A program made the position numbers and the translations under genes. Shown here piece after piece: positions 1 through 8,831 of a DNA stretch of 41,615 bases. The DNA comes from Candidatus Eiseniibacteriota bacterium. Its GTDB lineage: Bacteria; Joyebacterota; Joyebacteria; Joyebacterales; Joyebacteraceae. Below the pieces are notes generated by a model. The model was not told the DNA's origin, searched no databases, and was given only the letters and a program-made list of their open reading frames with translations. Numbering within the stretch: position 1 is the stretch's first letter; the number at the start of each line of letters is the position of its first letter. The stretch lies in NCBI GenBank assembly GCA_030613615.1, contig JAUWLR010000008.1, positions 1 to 41,615 of the forward strand, in the 5' to 3' direction.

Positions 1-8
1 GGGACCCT

Positions 9-59
9 TACCCCGCCGCTCAGACACGCGGCGCTTCGCGCCTAAACTCGCGGCGGGGT
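9..59. repeat. Nested palindromic repeat, copy 1
   Basis: A 51-base element just downstream of the nadE stop. Outer arms ACCCCGCCGC and GCGGCGGGGT are perfect reverse complements. They enclose a second small hairpin, GGCGC-TTC-GCGCC, at 30-42. The same core, in inverted orientation and differing at one base, occurs at 21622-21673. Both copies lie in the 3' flank of a minus-strand gene, so a REP-like role in transcript ends is possible. There is no U-run for a classical terminator. Confidence 0.75.
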
Positions 60-96
60 GGCACCCCCGGGCTCGCGTTGCACCTGACATGTGCGA

Positions 97-1740
97 CTAC
101 GGTTCGTAACGCGCGGCCATGGGCATGCGCCTGCCCGTGCCGAACGCCTTGCTCGTTACCTTCAGACCCGGCGCGGCCTGTCGGCGTTTGTATTCGTTTC
201 CGTTGACCGCGTCGATGGTCCATCGGACGGTCTCTGCGTCGATCCCCTCCGCCACGATATCCGCCTGCGACATGTCCTCATCGACGTACATCGCCAGTAT
301 CCGGTCCAGAGTCTCGTAGGAAGGTAACGTGTCCTGGTCCTTCTGTCCGGGCCTGAGCTCCGCCGACGGCGGCTTCTCGATGGTCGTGTTCGGTATGAGC
401 TCGCGGTCACGGTTCACGTGTCGTGCCAGCTTGTAGACCATTGTCTTCGGGACGTCTGATATGACCGCGAGACCTCCGGTCATGTCCCCGTAGAGCGTGC
501 AGTAACCGACGGCGAGTTCGCTCTTGTTCCCGGTCGACAGGACCAGGTGCCCCTCGCGATTCGAGAGCGCCATGAGGATATTGCCCCTGATGCGCGCCTG
601 GATGTTCTCGATGGTCACGTCGACTTCGCTGCACGGGAAAAGCCGGCCCAGGGTGTCCAGGTAGGAGTCGTGGATCTGCGCTATGGGCACGGTCTCGATA
701 CGGATACCGAGGTTTGCTGCAAGCGCCACGGAGTCGTCGACGCTCCCGGGGGAGGAATAGGTGGACGGCATCGTCACGCCAACGACGTTCTCGGACCCGA
801 GCGCGTCCGCGGCCACCGCGCAGACCACCGCGGAATCGATCCCTCCCGACAATCCCAGGGTCACGCTCTCGAAGCCGCATTTGCTCACGTAGTCTCTGAG
901 TCCCAGGACCAGCGCCTCGTAGACGGAGGCAACGGCGTCGCCGGGCACGAACAGTGTTCCCTCTCGCACAGCCGTATCTACCACGTCGACGGCTTCCTCG
1001 AACGCCGGCATGCGCGCCAGAAGCTGTCCTTCGCGCGACACGCACATGCTGTTGCCGTCAAAGACGAGCTCGTCATTGCCGCCCACCTGGTTGACGAGGA
1101 TGACCGGCACGCCGTGCTTCCGTGCGTGCCCGGAGAAAAGCCCGTAGCGGATCTCGTCCTTCCCGATACCGAAGGGGGAGGCGGACAGGTTGATCAACAC
1201 CGTAGCGCCCGCCGCGACCTGCTTCTCTATCGGGTCGAAGTCGTATGCCGGCCCGTTCCAGAGCGCGGGATCGTTCCAGGCGTCCTCGCAGATGGAGACG
1301 CCCAGAACCTCATTGCCGAATCGAATCACGCTCGTGTCGCTCGCGGGGTCGAAGTAGCGGGCCTCGTCGAAGACGTCGTAGGTTGGCAGCAGCGCTTTGT
1401 GTACGGTGGTGAGCGTTTCCCCGGCCTTCAACAGGACTGCCGAGTTATAGAGCCCCTTACCAGCGTTGACTCCGCTGGGCAAGATCGTGCCCACGAGGAT
1501 GCCGATATCGGGGACGCTCTCCGAGAACTTGCGGAGTTTCTCGAGAGCGGCCAGCGCCCTCTCGACGAACCACTTCTTCTCGAGAAGATCTTGTGGAGGG
1601 TAGCCGGGCAGGAACATCTCCGAGAAGACGATGAGCTCGGGCTTCCGGTCTCGAACCAGCTCAACCGCGTCCTTTGCACCAGTCAGGTTGCCGTCGAAAT
1701 CACCCACGGTCGGGTTTAGCTGGGCGATGGCGATTCTCAT
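97..1740 (-). CDS. nadE: Glutamine-dependent NAD+ synthetase
   Basis: About 547 residues, the usual size for the two-domain, glutamine-using enzyme. It makes NAD+ from nicotinic acid adenine dinucleotide, ATP and glutamine in the cytosol. The N-terminal nitrilase-fold glutaminase shows the expected triad: Glu41 in FSEMF, Lys115 in HKALLP and Cys151 in SICEDAW. The C-terminal synthetase has the ATP-pyrophosphatase P-loop SGGIDS near residues 298-303 and the motif STGNKSE. The ORF stays open to 1851, but the family N-terminus MRIAIAQLNP begins at 1740, preceded by GGAGG at good spacing; the extra 37 residues are Arg-rich and unlike the family. A TATTAT box lies at 1851-1856 on the minus strand, within the would-be extension. 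Confidence 0.95.
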   Translation of the reverse strand: MRIAIAQLNPTVGDFDGNLTGAKDAVELVRDRKPELIVFSEMFLPGYPPQDLLEKKWFVERALAALEKLRKFSESVPDIGILVGTILPSGVNAGKGLYNSAVLLKAGETLTTVHKALLPTYDVFDEARYFDPASDTSVIRFGNEVLGVSICEDAWNDPALWNGPAYDFDPIEKQVAAGATVLINLSASPFGIGKDEIRYGLFSGHARKHGVPVILVNQVGGNDELVFDGNSMCVSREGQLLARMPAFEEAVDVVDTAVREGTLFVPGDAVASVYEALVLGLRDYVSKCGFESVTLGLSGGIDSAVVCAVAADALGSENVVGVTMPSTYSSPGSVDDSVALAANLGIRIETVPIAQIHDSYLDTLGRLFPCSEVDVTIENIQARIRGNILMALSNREGHLVLSTGNKSELAVGYCTLYGDMTGGLAVISDVPKTMVYKLARHVNRDRELIPNTTIEKPPSAELRPGQKDQDTLPSYETLDRILAMYVDEDMSQADIVAEGIDAETVRWTIDAVNGNEYKRRQAAPGLKVTSKAFGTGRRMPMAARYEP

Positions 1741-1850
1741 CTTTGGCCTCCAGCGCGCGGTAGCGCTGCGCGGCTGCTCTGGGACAAACCGAGCCCCTCG
1801 CGCATGCTCGCGTCGCGGCTTCCTCTGCGGCGCAGATGTGGTCGCCGACA

Positions 1851-1856
1851 ATAATA
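1851..1856 (-). promoter_or_regulatory. Possible -10 box for nadE
   Basis: TATTAT on the minus strand, about 110 bases before the chosen nadE start. The -35 at 17 nt (TGGAAC) is poor, so this is weak. It does sit inside the longer ORF version, which supports the downstream start at 1740. Confidence 0.3.
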
Positions 1857-1980
1857 CCGCGCGGCACCCTCGGGTTCCAGCAGCAACTGCCCGCGTCAGA
1901 TCGCCCGGACTCGTCCATCGCGACTGTCGCCACGTGGGCCGGCTCCGCCGCGTTCCCCACGAGACCGGCGGTGCCGCGCG

Positions 1981-4128
1981 CTACCGTCTGGCTTCCTCGA
2001 TAGTCGAAAGGAGGGCCTTCGCCTGCCCCAACCCCGGGTCCACGTGAAGGGCCGCTCGGAGATGCTCTTCCGCCTCCGAGAGCTGACCGTCGGCAATCAG
2101 GAGAATACTGAGATTGATGAGGGCGCCCACGTGGGAGGGCTCACGCTCCAGGGCGGTCCTGTAGTCCATCACGGCCGCGCTCACATTCCCGAGAGTGGAT
2201 TCCAGGTTGCCCAGGTTGAACAGTGGGGTGGCCGATGCGGTGTCCAGCTCGCCGGCGCGCAGCAGCTCCGTGCGTGCAGCTTCGTAGTCGCCGACGAGCA
2301 TCAGGCCTGTCCCGAGATTAGTGTGCGGGTCCGCGTAGTAGGGATTCAGGGCTATCGCCCTTCTCAGATAGACCTCTGCGCTGTCCACTGCCCCCGGCAT
2401 CGCGTCCGCATGCGAGAGATAGAGCGCACCCGCGCGGCCGTACGTCGGAGCGTGATCGGGATACGTTCGCCCCGCCTGCCTGTAGGCATCGAACGTCATT
2501 GGGAGTGTGCGTCCAAGGTCAACTCCGGCCAGTGCAGCCTTGTTCGCCATCTCGGCCAGAAGCACCCAGTAGGCGTGCTCGTGCGGAGCAAGTACGGTGG
2601 ACCGGCTGGCGAGTTCGAGCGCCTCTTCCCAGTCCTCGAGTTCGTGAAGCCGGACCGCCTCCACCGCACTGCGTTCCGCGAGGATGCCGCGGATCCCCAC
2701 CGTCGCCATCGCCGCCGCCACGAGTACGGCAAGCGCGGCAGCGAGCCTCCGAAGTGGTGTCCGCGTGACGACAGGCTCAGTGGCGCTCGCGACGCGGGGA
2801 TTCGCCAGGGCCGTCAGGAGGCCCAGGTTGCCCCAGAGGAGGGTCTGGTGCGACGGCAGGTGAAGGGGGAAGTCCACAAACGCCTGGGCGAGCAGTGCGG
2901 ACAGCGCGCCCACCACGCCCACGCCCGCCGCAATACGAAGAGGCTCGCGCAGAAGCTCCCCTGCCTGTCTGCGACAGGCGGACCTTGCAGACAGGAGGAT
3001 CACGGCAAGAAGAGAGATGAACACAGCCAGCGCGGGAATGCCCAGCTCCGCACCCATCTGCAGGTAGTCGTTGTAGGCGAATTCGTACACGAATCCGCGG
3101 GCGGCGGCGACCCGCTTCAGGCCGTCCTGAATCAGCCCCTCCGAGGCTACGCCGAAGCACCCGGCACCCACGCCGGTCAGGGGGCTTCGGGAGATTGTCC
3201 TGAGAGCGGTCCCCCAGCAGAGAACTCTGACCTCCACGTTCGTCAGCTCGGTTCCCTCGATCTGTCGAGCGAACTCGAAGGTCTGGGTTCCCGGTCTCAC
3301 TCCAATGGCGAAGTCAGGCGGGGCGTGTCCACGGACAATGGCGTTGTACACGGGGACTATCAGCACGGCCATCGCCACCACGACCAGCGCCCGCCGTAGT
3401 ACGCGGCGGCGGAATCGGAGCCCGTGTTCGCCGCTTGTGTTGAACCCGCTCGCGCGCACAAGGACCGCAACGAGCGTGAGGAATCCCACAACGGTCGCCA
3501 GCAGTGCCGCACGCGAAAAGGTTGCCGTGAGCGCGGCGATCATGAGCGCAATGGCAACCCCGGAGAGAATCGACAGAGTTCGCTTCGACGAGGCCAGGAA
3601 GAACGCGGCAGCCACGGGTGTTACCGCCGCCAGCAGAGCGCCCAAAGGCCCCGGCCCGCCCATGTTGGCCATCGCCCTGCCCGGGTAATAGTCATGCGGT
3701 GCCAGCCATCCTCCGCCAAGGGGCTCGAGGATCGCGGACACGGCGATCGGCGCTACGAACACAACCTGGGCAGCGACCAGCATCGCCGCGGCTCGTCGGG
3801 GGACGAGGCTCGCAGCGTGCATGAGGGCCACGCTGGCCGCGAGTGTCGCGACGGCGCCTGCTGTGATTCCCCAGTTCGTCGAGGTCACGAGCGACAGGGC
3901 CGCGAGCGCCACGAAAGCGAGCGAAAGCAGGAGGATGGTTCGGGTCGAGGTCTTCTGAGAAGCCGGCACTAGGCGTCGGAAGACGAGCAGCGGGATCACT
4001 GCCGCGCCGAGCAGCTGAAGCCAGGCCACTCGAGCAGCTCCGCCTGCACCGAGGACCCAGAACGCCAGAGTCAGAGCCAGTGCTACCGGCAGACCCCACA
4101 GGATGTCATGGCGCCGTGTTGTCGTCAC
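1981..4128 (-). CDS. O-antigen ligase/polymerase-like membrane protein with C-terminal TPRs
   Basis: About 715 residues with a GTG start (MTTTRRHD) and GGGAG eight bases upstream. The first 470 residues hold roughly eleven hydrophobic segments. A large extracytoplasmic loop carries the Wzy_C signature around R-V-L-C-W-G-T-A-L-R, followed by SPLTGVGAGCFGV. This pattern is typical of the WaaL/Wzy superfamily, which joins or polymerises lipid-linked glycans in the inner membrane. Residues about 490-715 are tetratricopeptide repeats (for example PHTNLGTGLMLVGDYEAA and PLFNLGNLESTLGNV). TPR-tailed versions also occur in surface-polymer, protein O-glycosylation and pilin-glycosylation ligases, so the acceptor cannot be told. 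It stands alone, with no glycosyltransferases nearby, divergent from the beta-helix gene at 4295. Confidence 0.8.
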   Translation of the reverse strand: MTTTRRHDILWGLPVALALTLAFWVLGAGGAARVAWLQLLGAAVIPLLVFRRLVPASQKTSTRTILLLSLAFVALAALSLVTSTNWGITAGAVATLAASVALMHAASLVPRRAAAMLVAAQVVFVAPIAVSAILEPLGGGWLAPHDYYPGRAMANMGGPGPLGALLAAVTPVAAAFFLASSKRTLSILSGVAIALMIAALTATFSRAALLATVVGFLTLVAVLVRASGFNTSGEHGLRFRRRVLRRALVVVAMAVLIVPVYNAIVRGHAPPDFAIGVRPGTQTFEFARQIEGTELTNVEVRVLCWGTALRTISRSPLTGVGAGCFGVASEGLIQDGLKRVAAARGFVYEFAYNDYLQMGAELGIPALAVFISLLAVILLSARSACRRQAGELLREPLRIAAGVGVVGALSALLAQAFVDFPLHLPSHQTLLWGNLGLLTALANPRVASATEPVVTRTPLRRLAAALAVLVAAAMATVGIRGILAERSAVEAVRLHELEDWEEALELASRSTVLAPHEHAYWVLLAEMANKAALAGVDLGRTLPMTFDAYRQAGRTYPDHAPTYGRAGALYLSHADAMPGAVDSAEVYLRRAIALNPYYADPHTNLGTGLMLVGDYEAARTELLRAGELDTASATPLFNLGNLESTLGNVSAAVMDYRTALEREPSHVGALINLSILLIADGQLSEAEEHLRAALHVDPGLGQAKALLSTIEEARR

Positions 4129-4203
4129 CGCACAGCTCCCGGTGTCACGCGTCCTTCGTGGCGCGCCTCTGTGGTAGTGTCCAGAGTTGTGTGTATCTGT
4201 TCA

Positions 4204-4232
4204 TTGACAAAGCTTATCAGATGCGGTAAAAT
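4204..4232 (+). promoter_or_regulatory. Strong sigma70-type promoter for the beta-helix gene
   Basis: TTGACA at 4204-4209, a 17-base spacer, then TAAAAT at 4227-4232. This is near consensus and lies in a local AT-rich patch. Perfect 7-base inverted repeats TGTTCAT (4198-4204) and ATGAACA (4231-4237) overlap the outer edges of both boxes and could be operator half-sites. Expected transcription start is near 4239, leaving a leader of about 55 bases with GAGGAGG before the ATG. Confidence 0.75.
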
Positions 4233-4294
4233 GAACAAGTGAAACCTCATGTGAGTACCCGCCCCGCCTCACGTCCATCCTTGAGGAGGTTCCT

Positions 4295-5413
4295 ATGAGA
4301 ACATTGCTTCTGCTTTCAGCTGTCTCCCTGCTCGCAGTCTTGCCAGCACCGGCCGCCGCCGACGTCATCATCGTCGACGGTAGCGGTGGCGGGGACTATC
4401 TCACCATCCAGGAGGGTGTCGACGCGGCGGCTTGGAGCGGCGATACCGTGCTCGTCTATCCGGGTACGTATGCGGATGTCCACGACTGCGGGGGATACGG
4501 AACGCCCGTCAACGTCTGCATTGCGAAGAACATCACGCTCGTGAGTTTGGACGGGCCTGAAGTGACAGTGATCGACGGGGGAGATGGGGCTCAACTCGGA
4601 ATTCTGGTTGAGTATGGAGACCCGGTCGTCATCGAGGGATTCACTGTCATCAGCGGATGGCGTGGCGGTAGATCGGACGCCGCAATCACAGCGTACTCCG
4701 GCGAGGTGCGCGGGAATGTGTGTTTGGGGTACGGCACGGGCATCACAACAGACTCGTGGTGGTACGCGGGTCGTGGCTCGGAGCGGTCGGAGGCCAGAGA
4801 CACGGCGATCGTGATCGCTGACAACACCGTCGAGGCGAACGAGACGGGGATATTCGTTCGCTCATGGTCAGGGTCTCACGCCTTGGTATCCGGGAACAGC
4901 GTGCACGGAAGTCAGTTCGCCGGGGTGAGCGTGTACGGCTTTGGCAGCGTGAGCCTCGTCGGCAATGAGATCTCCGGGAGCACGAGGGGGGTGAGGATTC
5001 AGAACCCGTCCTGGAATGTCGGCTCGCTCCTCTCAGTGGACCTGCAGTCCAACCGAATAGTGGACAACGTCGAGACGAACATCGAGATCTATCTGGCGGA
5101 GGTGTCGACTGGGTCCGACTGTCATGTGACCATCGGAGGAGCGCCCGAGCATGCGAACGACATCTACGGCGCGCCCATCAACCTGAAGGCCGCGGCGTAC
5201 AACGTCGACCTCCTGCTGGACGCGACCTACAACTACTGGGGCAGCATCGCCTGCACTACCTTTGTTCCCCTGTTCGACATCCACGAGAACGTTCCCGACA
5301 GCGCCTTCATCTTCGAGCCGTTCGTGGACGAGACACACACGATCGCGTACTATTGCGAGGGCGTTCCCGTTCAGCACAGGACCTGGGGGAGCATCAAGTC
5401 GCTCTATCGATAG
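4295..5413 (+). CDS. Secreted right-handed beta-helix protein with C-terminal WG-IK tag
   Basis: 372 residues. It starts with a signal peptide (MRTLLLLSAVSLLAVLPAPAAA) after a strong GAGGAGG site. The mature part opens with IIVDGSGGGDYLTIQEGVDA and a T-V-L-V-Y-P-G-T-Y element. That opening is the usual entry strand of DUF1565/PbH1-type parallel beta-helix proteins, followed by repeated short strands such as DNTVEANETGIFV and GNSVHGSQFAGVSV. No catalytic motif is recognisable; such proteins often act on, or sit in, surface polysaccharide. The extreme C-terminus is PVQHRTWGSIKSLYR, which matches the ends of the proteins at 12104 and 22929. It is a single-gene unit, with its own promoter upstream and a hairpin at 5501 downstream. 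Confidence 0.85.
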   Translation: MRTLLLLSAVSLLAVLPAPAAADVIIVDGSGGGDYLTIQEGVDAAAWSGDTVLVYPGTYADVHDCGGYGTPVNVCIAKNITLVSLDGPEVTVIDGGDGAQLGILVEYGDPVVIEGFTVISGWRGGRSDAAITAYSGEVRGNVCLGYGTGITTDSWWYAGRGSERSEARDTAIVIADNTVEANETGIFVRSWSGSHALVSGNSVHGSQFAGVSVYGFGSVSLVGNEISGSTRGVRIQNPSWNVGSLLSVDLQSNRIVDNVETNIEIYLAEVSTGSDCHVTIGGAPEHANDIYGAPINLKAAAYNVDLLLDATYNYWGSIACTTFVPLFDIHENVPDSAFIFEPFVDETHTIAYYCEGVPVQHRTWGSIKSLYR

Positions 5414-5500
5414 CCCGTCCTGGCGAGCGCAGCGTTCTCCACTTGCCGCGCGATAAGGGCGGCCGGCCACAACGGCAGTGACACTCGACGGCAACACACA

Positions 5501-5536
5501 AGAAACGGCCCCCGCTCAAAGCGAGGGCCGCTTCTC
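5501..5536. terminator. Bidirectional terminator hairpin
   Basis: A long inverted repeat with arms AGAAACGGCCCCCGCT and AGCGAGGGCCGCTTCT (one mismatch, one G-U) around a CAA loop. It lies between the convergent beta-helix gene and the VOC gene. The pyrimidine-rich 3' side (CTTCTCTT) and the A-rich 5' side suit termination in both directions. Confidence 0.7.
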
Positions 5537-5563
5537 TTGCTTCGTGGCACCGCGGGCCGCGGG

Positions 5564-5917
5564 CTATTTCGGCTGGAAGATCATGACCGGGATTCCGTCG
5601 GGGTCGAAGAACATCGCCCACCAACCGATCTTCGGGATCTCCATCTTCGGGATGCCGGGCTTGCCGCCCGCTGCCTCGACCTTGCCCAGCGTCGCCTCGA
5701 TGCTGTCCACCTCGAAGTACTGGGTCAGTGCGAACTGCGGGGCCTCGGCGGGCTTCTTCATGAGGCCGCCGCCCGGATCAGTGCCCGTGTCAATGATCGT
5801 GTATTCCGGCATGCCCTCGTGGGTCTTGAACTCCCAGTCGAAGATCTTGCCGTAGAACTCCTGCGCCTTCTTCACATCACTGACCATCAGCTCGAAATGG
5901 CAGAGCGGATTTCCCAT
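5564..5917 (-). CDS. VOC-family (glyoxalase-like) protein
   Basis: 117 residues after an excellent AAGGAGG site. The pattern H-F-E-L-M-V-S-D-V-K-K-A-Q-E-F-Y at the N-terminus, IDTGTDPGGGLMKK mid-way and MFFDPDGIPVMIFQPK at the end is the vicinal-oxygen-chelate fold of the small glyoxalase/bleomycin-resistance group. Potential metal ligands include His7 and a late Glu/Asp. The substrate cannot be assigned; this subgroup is generally annotated only as VOC protein. A perfect 14-base palindrome, GGCGCTGCAGCGCC, lies at 5942-5955 in its upstream region. It is transcribed alone or with the GNAT gene behind it. Confidence 0.85.
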   Translation of the reverse strand: MGNPLCHFELMVSDVKKAQEFYGKIFDWEFKTHEGMPEYTIIDTGTDPGGGLMKKPAEAPQFALTQYFEVDSIEATLGKVEAAGGKPGIPKMEIPKIGWWAMFFDPDGIPVMIFQPK

Positions 5918-6088
5918 CTTCTTCCTCCTTCATTAGAGTCTGGCGCTGCAGCGCCTGTTCCATCCTCCAGCTCCTCAGCACTGTGGCGCCCGCCGGCACC
6001 CACTCGCGCGCCAGCATCAACCCGCGTAGCCAAGCGCCCGCAGCGCGTGCAGGCCGTGGTCTACATCACCTGCGGACACACCGTGATA

Positions 6089-6511
6089 CTACCTGCTCTT
6101 CGGTGTGGTTCCGGACTGCTTGTCGTATCGCCGCACCGTCATGGCGTGTGCGGGCTTCATGCCCAGAGATGCGTAGAATGGCTCCATGGCCTTGTCGCAG
6201 ACCAGGTCGACCATGTAGAGTTCGCCGAGTTCCTGCTGCATGCGCGTGACGAGCTCGCGTCCGATACCGTGCCGACGATACGAAGGGAGGATCTCAAGGA
6301 GCGGGATGTAGGCGGCGAGTACACCGTCCGACACGGCGGTGATGAAGCCTACCACGGCGTCACTGTCCTCGTCGAGAGCGAGAACAACCCGGTAGCTTCC
6401 TGACATTATCGCGACGTGCGTCTCGGGCGTCGGCGGTGACGGCCACCCCTCGAAGAAGCCCTCGAGCTGATCCGGCCGGATCCCGTCCGCCGTGTTCAGA
6501 TATCGGATCAT
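6089..6511 (-). CDS. GNAT-family N-acetyltransferase
   Basis: About 140 residues. The core has the acetyl-CoA-binding motif A around I-P-L-L-E-I-L-P-S-Y-R-R-H-G-I-G-R-E-L-V, i.e. the R-x-x-G-x-G/A signature, and ends with M-E-P-F-Y-A-S-L-G-M, the usual motif B region. It would transfer an acetyl group to an amine or protein N-terminus; the acceptor is unknown. The ORF is open to 6601, but MIRYLNTADG at 6511 follows a GGAGAA site and gives the normal GNAT length; the upstream 30 residues are Arg-rich and unlike the fold. Spacing to the S9 peptidase upstream is about 107 bases. Confidence 0.85.
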   Translation of the reverse strand: MIRYLNTADGIRPDQLEGFFEGWPSPPTPETHVAIMSGSYRVVLALDEDSDAVVGFITAVSDGVLAAYIPLLEILPSYRRHGIGRELVTRMQQELGELYMVDLVCDKAMEPFYASLGMKPAHAMTVRRYDKQSGTTPKSR

Positions 6512-6618
6512 CCGTTTTTCTCCGGACTCCCATCGGTGGATCTCGAGCAGGCCGCCGACAGGTGCGGGTCGGCTACGACGAATACCGCGGGTGCGGTGCA
6601 AGTGGGCGGCCGATCCGT

Positions 6619-8781
6619 CTAGAATCGGATTCCCAGCTGCGCGAACAGGAACGAGTAGTAGTCGGTGTACTGGTCGAGGACCATGCTCATCGGCGTCCCC
6701 GCACCGTGCCCCGCGGCGCGCTCGAACCGCATGAGGATCGGCCGGTCTGACCCTGTGTCGGTCTGAAGCCTCGCTGTCATCTTCATTGCGTGCGAGGGGT
6801 GGACGCGCGTGTCCGACTCCGCGGTCGTTATGTAGAGCGCGGGGTACTCAACGCCGGGTTCAGTGTGATGATAGGGCGAATACGCGTAGAGCCACTCGAA
6901 CTGCTCCGGGTCGTCCGGGTGGCCGTACTCGGTCGTCCACATGGTAGCCGCGTAGAACTGGTGGAAGCGCACCATGTCCAGAAGCGGCACGTCGCATATG
7001 GCGGCGCGGGCGAGGTCGGGCCGCTGCGTGACGAACGCGCCGATCAGAAGCCCGCCGTTGCTCCCTCCCCATACTGCCAGCTTCTCGGGGCTCGTGTAGC
7101 CGCTGTCGATGAGCCACTCGGCGGCGGCGATGAAGTCATCAAAGGAGTTCTGTTTGTTGCCGAGCATGCCGTCCCTGTGCCACGAGTCGCCGTACTCACC
7201 ACCGCCCCTGAGATTCGGCGCAGCGTAGACTCCGCCGTGGTCCATCCAGAGGAATCGGTTGCGCGCGAAGCCCGGGGTCGTCGAGGATTTGAACCCTCCG
7301 TAGCCCGTGAGAAGAGTGGGGTTGCTGCCGTCGAGCTCGATGTCCTTGCGGTGGACCAGGAACATCGGGACGCTCGTGCCGTCCCTGGACGTGAACCAAA
7401 CCTGCTTGGCGATGTAGGGCTCCGTGTCGATGGGCGCGTCGACTGTCATGAAGGGCGACAGGTTCCGGGTGGGGATGTCGTACCGATAGGTCGTAGGCGG
7501 TATGAGGTAGGAGCTCACACCCACCAGGATGTCCGGGCTACGCCAGTCGCAAGTCCAGTCGAATACCGAACTGACGTCCGGCAGCGGGACGTCGTGAAGA
7601 TAGTCGCCTTCTGCCGTGAACACCTTCACTGCCAATCTGGCGTCCTCAAGGTACTGGACTACGAGGTGGTCTCCCGCCCACAGGTGGCCCTGTATCGCGT
7701 GCTCGCTCTCTGGTACCAGCTCCTCCCAGTTCTCGATACCCGGGTCGTTCAGATCGACCCGGAGTATGCGCGAGTTCGGCGCGTCCAGCGTCGTGGTAAG
7801 GTAGAAACCGTCGTTGATGGCGAAGCCCCCGAATCGCGCGTCCAGACCTTCCGCGATCGGCACGAACTCGCCGTCCCCGCCAAGGTCTTTCACGTAGAGA
7901 TCGTTCTGTGTGTAGCCGTGGAAGACGTAGATGAGCAAGTACCGTCCGTTCGTGGACAGCGACACCCCGGGCCACGCGTACATGTCGAGCTCCTCGCCGA
8001 AGACAAGTGGGTCGGCAGCGGGGTCTGTTCCGAGCTCGTGGTAGTAGATCTTGCGGTGAAAGAAAACCTCGGCATCGGGCACTTCGCCGGGACCGGGAAA
8101 GCGAGTGTAGTAGAAGCCCCCAGCTTCTCTTTCCCAGGCGAGGCTTGCGGCCCTCGTGTTCGGTATCCGGTCGGGGAGGAGTTCGCCCGTGTCGACATCC
8201 ATCACGTGAAGTACACTGGACTCGCTTCCCTCCTCAGAGAGACCGTAGGCCAGCATCCGCCCGTCCACCGACGGGAACCACCAGTCCAGACCCACGCGGG
8301 TCTCTTCCCCGAGGGTGTCCGGGTCGAGCAGGAGCTTCGGCTCCCCGTCGAGCCCGTCCGTGAAGTAGAGCACGGACTGCTCGTTTTCAGGGTCGCGGCG
8401 CATGAAGAAGACTCGCTCGCCCTGCTTTGCCATCCCGCCGAGGCTCGGGATTTGAAACAGCTCATCCAGCCTCGCGCGCAGCGCGTCACGGTCCGGGTTG
8501 GCGTCCAGGACCCGGCGCAGGTATTCCTGCTGCACCGCGATCCACGCCTGCGCTTCCTCGGACTCGAAGTCCTCGAGCCATCGGTAGGAGTCCTCGATGA
8601 CATGCCCGTGCACCGTGTCGATCACAACGGACGCTCTTGTTTTGGGAGCAGCCGGGAGCGGCGCGGACGGAGAGGCGACGGAGAGGGGCATCGCGGTAAT
8701 CAGCAGTGCGACAATAGAGAGCGCGGCGGACGCGCGAGGCGCTGCGGCGCGGAAGCGCCTGTCTCTGTGATGCGATCCCAT
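6619..8781 (-). CDS. Secreted prolyl oligopeptidase (S9A family)
   Basis: About 720 residues. An N-terminal signal peptide ending near PLSVASPSA indicates export. Next come the S9A opening signature (V-I-E-D-S-Y-R-W-L-E-D-F-E), a seven-bladed beta-propeller region, and the alpha/beta-hydrolase domain. With numbering from 8781, the triad is Ser574 in WGGSNGGLL, Asp657 in AESDTRV and His692 in GHGAGT. It cleaves short peptides after proline. I chose 8781 because AAGGGGG lies eight bases before it; an ATG six codons earlier (8799) is possible but has a weaker site. The gap to feoB is about 50 bases, so it may be cotranscribed with the feo genes, though a functional link is not evident. Confidence 0.93.
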   Translation of the reverse strand: MGSHHRDRRFRAAAPRASAALSIVALLITAMPLSVASPSAPLPAAPKTRASVVIDTVHGHVIEDSYRWLEDFESEEAQAWIAVQQEYLRRVLDANPDRDALRARLDELFQIPSLGGMAKQGERVFFMRRDPENEQSVLYFTDGLDGEPKLLLDPDTLGEETRVGLDWWFPSVDGRMLAYGLSEEGSESSVLHVMDVDTGELLPDRIPNTRAASLAWEREAGGFYYTRFPGPGEVPDAEVFFHRKIYYHELGTDPAADPLVFGEELDMYAWPGVSLSTNGRYLLIYVFHGYTQNDLYVKDLGGDGEFVPIAEGLDARFGGFAINDGFYLTTTLDAPNSRILRVDLNDPGIENWEELVPESEHAIQGHLWAGDHLVVQYLEDARLAVKVFTAEGDYLHDVPLPDVSSVFDWTCDWRSPDILVGVSSYLIPPTTYRYDIPTRNLSPFMTVDAPIDTEPYIAKQVWFTSRDGTSVPMFLVHRKDIELDGSNPTLLTGYGGFKSSTTPGFARNRFLWMDHGGVYAAPNLRGGGEYGDSWHRDGMLGNKQNSFDDFIAAAEWLIDSGYTSPEKLAVWGGSNGGLLIGAFVTQRPDLARAAICDVPLLDMVRFHQFYAATMWTTEYGHPDDPEQFEWLYAYSPYHHTEPGVEYPALYITTAESDTRVHPSHAMKMTARLQTDTGSDRPILMRFERAAGHGAGTPMSMVLDQYTDYYSFLFAQLGIRF

Positions 8782-8831
8782 GTGCGAAGCCCCCTTCATC
8801 GGATGTGTCTCGACGGGGGCTGACGCTCAGG

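Noticed and set aside
6790-8823. A 677-residue plus-strand ORF opposite the S9 peptidase.
   Set aside because: The minus-strand S9 protein is complete with its triad; the plus frame is Arg/Val-rich and has no motifs.
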